From Rubripirellula reticaptiva (lineage in GTDB: Bacteria > Planctomycetota > Planctomycetia > Pirellulales > Pirellulaceae): a DNA stretch of 64,000 bases. The first letter of the stretch is position 1; each line of letters opens with the position of its first letter. The notes under the pieces were generated by a model. The model was not told the origin of the DNA. It did not search any database and worked only from the letters and a program-made list of their open reading frames with translations. Of the stretch, positions 37,736-46,511 are shown one piece after another. The position numbers were made by a program, and so were the translations under genes. The stretch lies in contig NZ_SJPX01000003.1 in assembly GCF_007860175.1 (NCBI RefSeq), forward strand, positions 631,380-695,379, in the 5' to 3' direction.

Positions 37736-37795
37736 CGTGCATCGATCAACCGTGCATCGATCAACCGTGCATCGATCAACCGTGCATCGATCAAC
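37736..37795. repeat. Four tandem 15-bp repeats
   Basis: The unit cgtgcatcgatcaac is repeated four times exactly (37736-37750, -37765, -37780, -37795). Each copy contains the palindrome ATCGAT. The last copy supplies the stop codon of the PEP-CTERM gene on the minus strand. The 15-bp period keeps reading frames open. Confidence 0.9.
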
Positions 37796-38696
37796 GCGTG
37801 GTCTGTCTGCGTTTTCGTCGAGTCATCGCAGCAGAAATGCAGATCGCCAGCGCGCCTGCGAATGATGGTTCCGGGACCGACACGGCGGGGAAAGCGGCAA
37901 TGAAGGTTGGGTAAATCGTGTTGCCGTTGCTGAAGTCGTCGTCCCAAATTCTTAACGAAGTAATCGTACCGCCATGTCCAATACCTAGATCGGTAAGATC
38001 GACTAGCTGCAGACTGGGACGTGGCGTTGCGTTGCTGGTGCCGAGGAATCCTGATGGCGTCGTGCTGTTGAGAAAGTCGGATGGATCCGCAATGGTATCA
38101 AAATACGTGAACATCGGCATGGAATTTACGGGCGATAGATCAAAGTCCGCGGACCGATTGACCATCAGCGGAGCCCCACCATCGGCCGAAAGCCAATAGG
38201 GACCTGGGCTTGTTTCGAACGATCCGAAATCAAATGTAATGAACGACAATAACAAGTCGCTGCCGACATCGTTGTAGACGGGTTGATTGAACGTGTACTG
38301 AGTGAATTCATCGCCAGGATTGAAAACGCCATCGCCAAGTCCGGGGTCTAGCAATCCGCGATTGAGTACTGGGCTGCTGAGAAATCCGTCTACCGCGCCT
38401 GCCGAAGGATAGCCATCGGCACTGATCACGGTCGCACTGGAAATGTTGACGGCAGTGACCGAACCCGTGATCCAATCGGATCCCCGATAGGCGTACTGTG
38501 TTCCGCCTCGATTCACACCAACTCGCTGCAGCGTTACCGCGTCGGTGAACGTCGAAAACGACGTGTCCACGAAAGTAATCTCGCCGATGGCTGGCGATTG
38601 AATTGCGAGCGAGACCGTGAGAAACGAAATGCACAAAAAGAAGCGGAGTCGACAATTCACGGTTGCAAGGCTCCAAAAGTTGAAAGGTGTGGGCAA
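37791..38696 (-). CDS. PEP-CTERM sorted secreted protein
   Basis: 301 residues. The N-terminus has a basic stretch and a hydrophobic signal (LRFFLCISFLTVSLAIQSPAIG), and the C-terminus ends with the PEP-CTERM signal: VPEPSFAGALAICISAAMTRRKRRQTTR, i.e. Val-Pro-Glu-Pro, a membrane helix, and an Arg-rich tail. The middle (FDFGSFETSPGPYWLSADGG, LGIGHGGTITSLRIWDDD) is a beta-rich extracellular domain of unknown role. Proteins of this type are sorted by an exosortase to the outer surface. The stop codon is inside the 15-bp tandem repeat. Confidence 0.85.
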   Translation of the reverse strand: MPTPFNFWSLATVNCRLRFFLCISFLTVSLAIQSPAIGEITFVDTSFSTFTDAVTLQRVGVNRGGTQYAYRGSDWITGSVTAVNISSATVISADGYPSAGAVDGFLSSPVLNRGLLDPGLGDGVFNPGDEFTQYTFNQPVYNDVGSDLLLSFITFDFGSFETSPGPYWLSADGGAPLMVNRSADFDLSPVNSMPMFTYFDTIADPSDFLNSTTPSGFLGTSNATPRPSLQLVDLTDLGIGHGGTITSLRIWDDDFSNGNTIYPTFIAAFPAVSVPEPSFAGALAICISAAMTRRKRRQTTR

Positions 38697-38724
38697 AGTC
38701 GCTTAGCGTTGCCGCCGCCTGCTT

Positions 38725-38778
38725 GGAGGTCGTGCGGTCTTTCTGCACCCTCCTTTTCAAGGAGGAGCTGAGCCTGAG
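38725..38778. repeat. Second copy of the dispersed hairpin repeat
   Basis: Contains ggaggtcgtgcg and the perfect hairpin CCTCCTT-ttc-AAGGAGG (38749-38765), related to the copy at 1194-1250. It sits directly upstream of the PEP-CTERM gene, where it could influence its expression. Confidence 0.5.
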
Positions 38779-38877
38779 CGCGGGGCGGATTCCAGCACTG
38801 AACCCTCTTGAATGGCGGCGTCTACCTGCCCTAGTTCTGGCATCTTTATAACCACCAAAGCCCCTGTCAAGAAAGTC

Positions 38878-39191
38878 AAGCACTCACGTTTCGCGAGCCA
38901 AGTGCGGGCCTGATCGTTCACAGCGATCGTGGCTCCCAGTTCGCAAGCGATCATTTTCGCAGGCGTTTAGTGGCCAGTGGGCTTGTTCAAAGCATGAGTC
39001 GTCGCGGGATCTGCTACGACAACGCACCGATGGCATCGTTCTTCAAGAGCTACAAGACCGAGGAAGCACAGCAAATTTACGACACGCACGAATACGCCAC
39101 ACGCGGCGTGTCTGACTACATCGAACGATTTTACAACCCTCATCGCCTGCACTCGTCGTTGGACTACCTCAGTCCAATCGACTTCGAGTAA
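38878..39191 (+). pseudogene. IS3-family transposase (OrfB) C-terminal fragment
   Basis: Only the end of the integrase-like transposase remains: LIVHSDRGSQFASDHF (second catalytic Asp), SMSRRGICYDNAPMASFFKSYK and ERFYNPHRLHSSLDYLSPIDFE, the normal IS3 ending. The catalytic Glu of the DDE triad, normally in MESFF, is Ala here (MASFF). The 5' part is absent. Sequence up to about 39290 (ending gggcaattcc) may hold the right end of the former element. Confidence 0.8.
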
Positions 39192-39530
39192 GCGATCAAA
39201 GAACCGTCACTCGTTGGTGAATCCTGATCCAAAGGACTCGCCTCTTACCCTTCCCTTAAGATCGGTCCACTGTCAACTTTTCGTGGGCAATTCCAAACCT
39301 CAAGATCAGTTCAGAGCACATGGTGAGCCGAACAGTATTGGGCCAGGACCCATCATGCGACAAGGACCGCACCAGGAAGCCCAGAAGTTGACCAAGACGG
39401 GGGCGGAGGAATGGGGCACAACGGCATCAAAATTGGCATCAGTCACGTGAATCGTGGACATGGTTGGGTTTCAAAATGGAGAAGACAGGAAGGGCGTGCT
39501 TTTTTGACGTCCCGTCCAAGCGATGTCTTA
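39192..39530. other. Gene-free stretch after the IS3 fragment
   Basis: No supported coding frame. The first 100 bases may be the right end of the IS3 element; the remainder shows nothing that I recognise. Confidence 0.35.
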
Positions 39531-39908
39531 CTAGAAAATCAGAAATGCCAGTTCCTTCTTCAATCGACCGCGTGCTCGCGACAAGCGACTGCGGACGGTT
39601 CCGACATTGATCCCCAGAATTTGGCCGATCGTGCGGTAGTCAAAGCAATCGAACTCGCGAAGCAAGAGAATCTTGCGATCGTGAGGCTTCAGCCGATTCA
39701 GCGCCACGCCAACCAACTCCCTCTGCTCGGACATTTCCAATCGATGCAATGTCCCCTCCGAAGCATTCACGACCGTTTCGCTGATGCGGCCGACCTCCTC
39801 GACGGATACCACCGCAGCGCCCAACCCAAGAAGATACTCAAGGGATGCGAACACAAACAACCGATTCACGCCGCTAGCAGCGCTGGAGAGTGAGCCGCTG
39901 CGTTGCAT
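39531..39908 (-). pseudogene. Truncated ECF-type RNA polymerase sigma factor
   Basis: The C-terminal half shows sigma region 4: LKPHDRKILLLREFDCFDYRTIGQILGINVGTVRSRLSRARGRLKKEL, with the DNA-binding helix-turn-helix. The N-terminal 70 residues (MQRSGSLSSAASGVNRLFVFASLEYLLG...) do not resemble region 2, the part that contacts core polymerase and the -10 box, so the protein is incomplete. It starts at ATG 39908. It may be a remnant, or a region-4-only regulator; remnant is the more likely reading. Confidence 0.65.
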
Positions 39909-40067
39909 AAACAAACAAAAGTGGGTCCCGCGAACGCTTGTTTAAGGGGCTAGTTGGTCAAAAGTGAGATCTCGCGGCGGAATTCTTGTTAATCTAGTCG
40001 GCGTCGTTGCGACGTTTTTCTCATTGAAGACAAACGACGCGGTCCCAAGCCACTCACGAGTCTGCTG

Positions 40068-42065
40068 ATGCCGTCAGATGCCACACGATCGACTCGGCGG
40101 TGTCCGGCGGTTTGGCTGCTCGCAATCATCGGCTTGTCGTTCGGTTCGATCGCCGCGTCGCTTTTCTACGCCGGCGGCCAGTGGGTTCGCAACGCTATGC
40201 TTTCGGCGTCGGACTTCTTGATGATTTCCGACACCGGGCCGCAGTTCGGAATGCGTTCCGATCCCACCGACATCGTGCTGATTCACTATGGACGTGCCAG
40301 CGCGGAGCGGTTGGGGACCAAGCCGACCGTGGAAACCGACCGCAAGTTGCTTGCGGAGTTGCTTGACGCCGGCGTGAACGCGATCGCCGACCCGCGACTG
40401 ATCGCGTCCTTGTTGCCCGAAGATTTTGAACCGGTCGCGCGACCGACGCTGGAGATGATGCGCGACCTGGAAGGCGGACGCGGTCGCATCGTTCGCGAAA
40501 TCATGCTCGGCAGCATGGTCGACTACGAAACCGTTCGCGGCTTCGACGACTTCATCCGGCACGAATCGATCAGCATGCGATCGCCGGCGGACTCGGAACG
40601 ACACAGCCGCATGTGTCCGATCGCGGACCACGACTTGTTTGTGATGCGTGAGACGATGGCGGTTTGGTTGATGCGAAGGTACGAGAATCTGGACATTTTG
40701 ATCGATGACGGCGTTGAGGATGCGATCAGCCAGTGCGGCATGGCGGGCGTCTGGCGAGACTTCTTTCCGCAAATGGAGAACCTGTTGTCGGAGTGCGATT
40801 TTGAGCCACCGATCTCGGACTACAAAATCGGCGATCGGATGGTCAGTTGGTTTTCGTACGAAGGTCAGTGGCCGCAGGTCGCGCCGTTCGCGTTTTGGAT
40901 CGACCACACGCAGCATGTCGAAGCATTCCAGCGGTTGGACTACGGCGATGTCGCGGAAGGCGACTTTGATGCCGAGCTTGTTCGCGGAAAACTGGTCGTG
41001 ATCGGTATGGATCCGGATTTTGTTCGGACCGACCAACGTTTTCGTGTCCCCGGCCAGCGCGAGCAAGTCGGCAACTCGGTGATGCTAGCGCTCGCCACAC
41101 AAACGCTGATTAACGGTCGATTCATGCGGGAGATGCCGCTTTGGATGTACATGGTCATTGCGATCGTATTTTCATGCGTAACCGCGATCCTGGTCGGACG
41201 GTTTCCACCACTAGCCGCGCTCGTCGGCGGCGTCGCGATTCTGGTTGTGTACTTTGGAATCGCGATTCTGGCTTACCGTTCCAATTGGTTTTCCGACATG
41301 GCGATCACGTCGGTGACGATTGCACTGGCGGGCATCGCCGCCGGGGTGACTCGTTACGGTTATGAAATTCGGTGGCGAAATCGCATGACGGATTTGTTCG
41401 GTCGCTACGTGCCCCGCGCGGTCGTCAGCGACTTGATTTCGAAGCGTTCGCTGCAAGCGATCTCGGTCGGCGGCACTCGACGGGATGTCACCGTGATGTT
41501 CGCGGACATCCGTGGCTTCACCCGGTTCACCGAGGGCAACGAACCCGAGGCAGTCTTGGATCGATTGAATGAGTTTCTGGGCATCATGGTCAATTGCACT
41601 TTTGAACAAGACGGAACGGTCGATAAGTTTATCGGAGACGCGATCCTGGTCCTGTTCAACGCTCCGACGGATCAACCCGATCACGCCCTTCGCGCGATCA
41701 AGGCGGCGTGGGCGATCCAGTCGCGGCTGGCCGATTTTTTGAAAGCCCAGGATTCCAAATCGGCCGCGTCAACCAGTAGATTGTCGATCGGCATCGGCAT
41801 TCACACCGGGGTCGCAATCGTGGGAACCGTCGGCACCCCGCAGCGGTTGGAGTACACCGCGATCGGCAGCACTGTGAACACGGCGTCACGTTTGTGTGAC
41901 AAAGCCGCCGGCGGAACGGTGGTGGTTTCCAGAGAAGTCGTCGACGCGATCGGCAATGCGTTTCGATTTCGCGAAAATGAACCGATGGAAGTCAAAGGCA
42001 TCGATCGACCTTTGATGACGGCAACCGTGATCGGCCCGGCCGAGACGAATGACTCGCCGGCTTAA
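40068..42065 (+). CDS. CHASE2-domain class III adenylate/guanylate cyclase
   Basis: 665 residues. An N-terminal membrane helix (VWLLAIIGLSFGSIAASLFYAGG) is followed by a large extracytoplasmic CHASE2 sensor (residues about 40-330), three membrane helices (MYMVIAIVFSCVTAILVG, LAALVGGVAILVVYFGIAILAY, MAITSVTIALAGIAAGVTRYGY) and a cytoplasmic class III cyclase domain. The cyclase shows both metal-binding aspartates (VTVMFADIRGFTRFTEG and VDKFIGDAILVLF) and the IGIGIHTGVAIVGTVGTPQRLEYTAIGSTVNTASRL block. It should make cAMP or cGMP in response to an external signal; the substrate cannot be read with certainty. No phosphodiesterase is adjacent. Confidence 0.93.
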   Translation: MPSDATRSTRRCPAVWLLAIIGLSFGSIAASLFYAGGQWVRNAMLSASDFLMISDTGPQFGMRSDPTDIVLIHYGRASAERLGTKPTVETDRKLLAELLDAGVNAIADPRLIASLLPEDFEPVARPTLEMMRDLEGGRGRIVREIMLGSMVDYETVRGFDDFIRHESISMRSPADSERHSRMCPIADHDLFVMRETMAVWLMRRYENLDILIDDGVEDAISQCGMAGVWRDFFPQMENLLSECDFEPPISDYKIGDRMVSWFSYEGQWPQVAPFAFWIDHTQHVEAFQRLDYGDVAEGDFDAELVRGKLVVIGMDPDFVRTDQRFRVPGQREQVGNSVMLALATQTLINGRFMREMPLWMYMVIAIVFSCVTAILVGRFPPLAALVGGVAILVVYFGIAILAYRSNWFSDMAITSVTIALAGIAAGVTRYGYEIRWRNRMTDLFGRYVPRAVVSDLISKRSLQAISVGGTRRDVTVMFADIRGFTRFTEGNEPEAVLDRLNEFLGIMVNCTFEQDGTVDKFIGDAILVLFNAPTDQPDHALRAIKAAWAIQSRLADFLKAQDSKSAASTSRLSIGIGIHTGVAIVGTVGTPQRLEYTAIGSTVNTASRLCDKAAGGTVVVSREVVDAIGNAFRFRENEPMEVKGIDRPLMTATVIGPAETNDSPA

Positions 42066-42099
42066 TTAAGACTCTTATCGATTGAATGATCAGAACAAG

Positions 42100-42462
42100 A
42101 TGAAAACATCGAATCCCAACGCTGAACCGGTCCTATTCAAAGGATCGATGAAAGTCGGTTACTTCAACGCGCAATTGTTCGTTGACATGGCCGTGACACC
42201 GCCGACGCTACTGCTTCGTGCTTCGCTGAAGTCGTTCCGCATTGATCGCGAGAACGTGTTAGGCATGGATGAACTATGGCTGTTCGGGTTCATCTGGCGA
42301 GGAATCCGCATTCGGCATTGTCAACCTGGTTTAGCCACGAAGGTTATCTTTCGTCCGTCGATGAAGCGTGAGACATTTTGGAGTCGTTTCGGTGAACTCG
42401 GCTGGTCATGGGGACCGAACGGCCATCCGGTCTCGGAACCGGAAACGAACGGGACGCCGTGA
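42100..42462 (+). CDS. Hypothetical protein
   Basis: About 120 residues from ATG 42100 (MKTSNPNAEPVLFKGSMKVGYFNAQLFVDMAV). Beta-rich, with two Trp-containing segments (MDELWLFGFIWRGIRIRHC and FWSRFGELGWSWGPNG). It could be a small PH-like or inhibitor domain, but I recognise no family. It begins 34 bases after the cyclase stop and may be co-transcribed with it. Confidence 0.6.
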   Translation: MKTSNPNAEPVLFKGSMKVGYFNAQLFVDMAVTPPTLLLRASLKSFRIDRENVLGMDELWLFGFIWRGIRIRHCQPGLATKVIFRPSMKRETFWSRFGELGWSWGPNGHPVSEPETNGTP

Positions 42463-42748
42463 GAAGGAACCGTTTTCGCTATCGGTAGCGAAGTTGGGCG
42501 CAGGGGGAAAAGCGGCGGGTTTTCCGTCGGGACGCATGGGACACCTTCGGTGATTTGCTTGGGGGAAGAATTGGGGTCAGCAATCCAACTTCGTCAGGCT
42601 GAATTGGCAGACCAATGCTGATACGTCGGAAATTCGGTGGTGGTGAAAGTATTTCTTTGCAGCTACGGTGCCCCCAACTTAGTCTAGGGCGGCTATCTCC
42701 CTGTTTTTGGTTTCGAAGGTCATCCTCTTTCAATTTCTCGGAACAACA
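42463..42748. other. Intergenic region with a gaagaattggggtc motif
   Basis: No gene. At 42565-42580 it contains gaagaattggggtcag, a motif also present twice at 53620-53650, where it accompanies a long hairpin. This looks like a dispersed REP-like element of planctomycetes. The promoter of the cytochrome-like gene should also lie here. Confidence 0.4.
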
Positions 42749-44935
42749 ATGCGGTTCTATTACTCGGCTCGCGTGCGGGCAGCGTTTCTCTTCTTTGCTT
42801 GGCTTTCGCCACAAACGATTCACGCAGATGACGCTGAAAAGTTAGCGGCCGAAGTCAAGAACATCTTTCGCGCGCGATGTGCTGAGTGTCACGGCAAGAC
42901 GCGGCGTGAAGCAGATATCGAAATCCTTGAAACGAGTAGTTTTGTCGGCGAGGACAACTTCGTGACGCCAGGAAGCGTCGACGATTCAAGTCTGTACGAC
43001 TACATCGTCAGCGAAGACGAAGGGTCAAGAATGCCAGAACCTCCGCTTCCGCCATTGGAATCGTTCGAAATCGAAACCGTTCGCAAGTGGATCGAAGCAG
43101 GCGCCCCCGCATTCCCGAAAGACATTCAACAACCGGATCAGCAAGATAGCGACTCAGCACTGTCCAACGTTGTCGGTGCAGAGTACGTGTTGACGCAAAT
43201 TCTGAAGCACGTCAAAGCAACCCCTCGCGATGATCGTCCGTTCTTGCGTTTCTTTAGCAGCAACCATTCTCTCGTCGAAGGAGCCACTGCGGCTGAACTA
43301 AAAGTCAACGGCCAAGCCCTTTCCAAAGCGATGAACCATTTGTCTTGGGAGCCAGCAATCGTCAAGCCCACGAAGGTTGACGAAATTGGATCGATCTACG
43401 CGGTCGATATTCGCAAACTCGGCTGGCACAAACGCCCCTTTCGCGTGGTCGATGCGGGGACCGAGACTGTCCCCAGTTCAACGGATCTGTACGACATGGT
43501 GTTGTTGGAGTATCCCTATGCGTTGGCGTTCGAGAATTCCGAGACTTTCGATGAACTTTGGGAAACTTACCTTCAGCCGGCTGAATTGATTCGCCCGATC
43601 CCGTTTGTCCGAATCGATTGGTTCGTGAGTGTTGCGACGCAGTTCCCGTTGTATGAAGATATGCTGCAAATCCCTTTTCAGTTGCATGATTTGGAAACAG
43701 AGCTCGGCGTTGACTCGGCTGAAAATATCGAAAACCACATCGCGAAACGCGCTGGGATGACCGTCTCGGGCGTGTCCCGAAACAACCGCGTCGTGGAACG
43801 CCATCCTGCTCGATATGGAGCGTACTGGAAAAGCTACGACTTCGAGACCAGCAAGGGTCAGCAGAATATGTTCGTCGACCCAATCGACTTTCATTTCGCG
43901 GGCGGTGAGATGATTTGGAACCTGCCAAATGGACTTCAGGGATACTTAATCACCGACAATCTTGGCAACCGAATCAATGCAGCGCCGACATCGATCGTCA
44001 CAGACAAGTTTGCTGAAGACAAAGTCGTTCGCAATGGCTTGGCGTGCATGCGTTGCCACGACCGCGGCATGAAACGGTTCAACGACAACATTCGTCCAGC
44101 ATTCGTCGCGCTTCCCGACAGCACGGGATTGGACAAACGCGACATCCTGCGAATGTATGTCGCGAAGGACGAGATGGACGAACTGCTTGATCGCGACGAA
44201 AAGAAATTCATGCGAGCGATGAACGACGCGTTGGGAGAACCACAAGACAAAGAGCCGCTGATCCCTCTGTCTCGACGATTCCTTGACTCGCCATTGGCGA
44301 TCTCGCAAGCCGCCGCAGAACTTGGGCTGCAAGACTCCGGTAATTTGCAGCAAGTCTTTCGGCTTCCGCAGTTCACCCGACTGGGACTAGCAGGTTTGTC
44401 GGCCGGCGGAGTCGTCCGTCGTGACACATGGGAAGACTATTTCGATCGGATCTCTCAACAACTGGGGCTTGGCGTTCCCATTTCACCCATTGATGGATTG
44501 ACGCGTCCCGATCACCTATCCGATGGCATCGCGTTTGATTTGAAACTGAAGACCAACAAACGCAGCAATATCTTTTCACCCGGTGATGACATGGTCATTC
44601 AGGTTGAAAACAAGACCGGTCAAAACTTGTTTGTCGAAATGATTGGAACCAGTTCGCGCGGGAGCACCGCCATCCTGACGGACGGCGTGATCTCTTTGCA
44701 GAATGGATCGACATTGCGCTTTCCTGAAAACGGCAGCATCAAAATCCGGCCGCAGCTAGGCATCGAGTTCATCACGATTTTTGCCAAGCCGACGAGATTC
44801 GAAGCGGGTGTGTTGCTGCGAGGCAAAGGAGTCGCTGATCGCTTCGTTCACCAGTTTTATGACTTCAACAATTCACATCTTAGCAACGTGCCCGAGCAAC
44901 TCATCAAGAAAACGATCAAAATCGAAACTCGCTGA
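42749..44935 (+). CDS. Secreted di-haem-motif protein with DUF4384-like C-terminus
   Basis: 729 residues from ATG 42749 with a signal peptide (YSARVRAAFLFFAWLSPQTIHA). A planctomycete-type cytochrome domain follows, with CAECH at residue 44 and GSRMPEPPLPPL; a second CMRCH motif is at residue 433. The segment from about residue 605 (FSPGDDMVIQVENKTGQNLFVEMIG... LRFPENGSIKIRPQLGIEFITIFA) resembles DUF4384, a domain often found with caspase-like proteins. It is the first of three co-directional secreted proteins ending in the CHAT protein, 86 bases before the next. Electron transfer or redox sensing is possible. Confidence 0.75.
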   Translation: MRFYYSARVRAAFLFFAWLSPQTIHADDAEKLAAEVKNIFRARCAECHGKTRREADIEILETSSFVGEDNFVTPGSVDDSSLYDYIVSEDEGSRMPEPPLPPLESFEIETVRKWIEAGAPAFPKDIQQPDQQDSDSALSNVVGAEYVLTQILKHVKATPRDDRPFLRFFSSNHSLVEGATAAELKVNGQALSKAMNHLSWEPAIVKPTKVDEIGSIYAVDIRKLGWHKRPFRVVDAGTETVPSSTDLYDMVLLEYPYALAFENSETFDELWETYLQPAELIRPIPFVRIDWFVSVATQFPLYEDMLQIPFQLHDLETELGVDSAENIENHIAKRAGMTVSGVSRNNRVVERHPARYGAYWKSYDFETSKGQQNMFVDPIDFHFAGGEMIWNLPNGLQGYLITDNLGNRINAAPTSIVTDKFAEDKVVRNGLACMRCHDRGMKRFNDNIRPAFVALPDSTGLDKRDILRMYVAKDEMDELLDRDEKKFMRAMNDALGEPQDKEPLIPLSRRFLDSPLAISQAAAELGLQDSGNLQQVFRLPQFTRLGLAGLSAGGVVRRDTWEDYFDRISQQLGLGVPISPIDGLTRPDHLSDGIAFDLKLKTNKRSNIFSPGDDMVIQVENKTGQNLFVEMIGTSSRGSTAILTDGVISLQNGSTLRFPENGSIKIRPQLGIEFITIFAKPTRFEAGVLLRGKGVADRFVHQFYDFNNSHLSNVPEQLIKKTIKIETR

Positions 44936-45021
44936 TCCACCCAAGCTTGCGAATTTATCCGCAAGGATCACTCGACTCGCACCCAATCGCCGCCCAGCTA
45001 GCACCGTTTAGGATTCAAGAA

Positions 45022-46380
45022 ATGGTAACTCGTCGACTCCAGTGTTTTCTTCTGACTGCATTCGTCGCATTCGGTGGAACCAAAGCTCTCGCCGAATCGA
45101 TCCACCAGCAACTTCAGAAACAAGTGCCCGCAGTGGTGGAGTACCTCGCCGGCAAAGACGTCAAAACGGTTGGGGTGTTAAAGTTTCGCGTTGCCAAGCC
45201 AGGCGAAAAATTGACCGACAGCGCCGGACCAGCAAACTCTTTGATCGCTGACCGATTGGAAGTGGGACTGATTTTGGCGAATTCCTTTGATGAGTCAAAG
45301 CAGCTGAAAATCATCAAGGACGCAAGCTCGCAAGTTGATAAAATCGAGGGAGCAACGCACCTGACGGCGGCTGGCCGCGAGGCCATTTTCGGGACCCGCT
45401 ACAAACTAGCCTGGGGTGGAGAATCCGTCACGGCCGATGCTTTTCTTACCGGCATCATCCAAGTTCATGAAGACAACAAGACCGCCAGTATTGGTTTGCT
45501 ATGCTTGCTCAAGAACGGACAGAAACTTGAACGCGCATGCGATGTGTTCGAAGCAGACTTGGATGCATCAACACTGAGCGAACTGGGCGAGAGTTTCTTG
45601 TTACGGGGTGCATTTGATGGAGGAACGAGTCAGCTTACCTTCGAAGATCGTCAGGAAGAACGCCAGCAGTTGGTCATTCAACAGGCACAGCAAGTCAAGA
45701 CACAGGCCGCGACGTTTCCGCTGAATGATTCTGCAGCGTCCTTGAAGATGGAAGTACTCTTTGATGGACGCTCCGTAGAGATCGAGACCCGACAAGGCCG
45801 TGCGTTCATCCCAGAGCCTGTCACTGGCCAAAACGTCGAGTTTGCCTTGACCTGTAATGGTGACTTATCGCAGCGACTCGGAGTCGTTTTGAAGGTCAAT
45901 GGCGAAAACACTTTGTACCGTCAAACATGCCGAGACATCGATTGCGCGAAGTGGATTCTCTCACCGCAGAATCCAAGCGTATTAGTCCGCGGTTACCAAT
46001 CATCCGATCGCACGACCGCCGAGAAATTTAAGGTGTTGTCCAGGTTCGAATCAGCAAAACGAGCGATGGACTATGGTCGCAATGTGGGCCAGATCCAACT
46101 GACCGTTTTTCAAGAGCTGACGGGGCCAAAACCAGAGCCCAAGCTGATCGGTGGGGACGAAGAAGACTTGATCGCCATGTTGAGAGGTATCCAGCCTGAA
46201 GAGACACCCATCAATCTGAGCGTCTTGAAGGGCCGACTTCGGAGCGCTGGCCGAGACGATCAGCAGACTCGCGGTTTGATCGTGCAGGGGGAAAAGACTG
46301 ACAATGCGGTTCAAGTGGTGACCTTCAATCCCGATCCGACTCCGGTCATGTCAGTCACGATCACGTACTACAAACCATAG
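45022..46380 (+). CDS. Secreted CsgG/LpoB-like hypothetical protein
   Basis: 452 residues from ATG 45022 with a signal peptide (RLQCFLLTAFVAFGGTKALA). The first half (YLAGKDVKTVGVLKFRV... NSLIADRLEVGLILANSF... IIKDAS) has the pattern of the CsgG/LpoB/FlgO periplasmic fold, where a strand, a name-giving helix over a multi-subunit assembly, and another strand alternate. The second half is beta-rich and ends SVTITYYKP. Function is inferred only from fold resemblance. It lies between the haem-motif protein and the CHAT protein, on the same strand. Confidence 0.6.
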   Translation: MVTRRLQCFLLTAFVAFGGTKALAESIHQQLQKQVPAVVEYLAGKDVKTVGVLKFRVAKPGEKLTDSAGPANSLIADRLEVGLILANSFDESKQLKIIKDASSQVDKIEGATHLTAAGREAIFGTRYKLAWGGESVTADAFLTGIIQVHEDNKTASIGLLCLLKNGQKLERACDVFEADLDASTLSELGESFLLRGAFDGGTSQLTFEDRQEERQQLVIQQAQQVKTQAATFPLNDSAASLKMEVLFDGRSVEIETRQGRAFIPEPVTGQNVEFALTCNGDLSQRLGVVLKVNGENTLYRQTCRDIDCAKWILSPQNPSVLVRGYQSSDRTTAEKFKVLSRFESAKRAMDYGRNVGQIQLTVFQELTGPKPEPKLIGGDEEDLIAMLRGIQPEETPINLSVLKGRLRSAGRDDQQTRGLIVQGEKTDNAVQVVTFNPDPTPVMSVTITYYKP

Positions 46381-46511
46381 TCGCGGCGAGCTGCTGTCAA
46401 TCGCGAACTGAGACAGCATGGCCGGATAAGCCGCTTTGTTTTTTGCATCGAGACTGTCACTCAGTTTCGTTCAAACCTGATGAATAGCGTTGTCCAATAA
46501 AAGAAACTTCA

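Noticed and set aside
37736-37795. CRISPR array
   Set aside because: The units are directly adjacent with no unique spacers and are only 15 bp; no cas genes are present.
40074-41066. 330-codon minus-strand frame over the cyclase gene
   Set aside because: Antisense shadow in high-GC coding DNA, rich in Arg/His/Asp as such shadows are.
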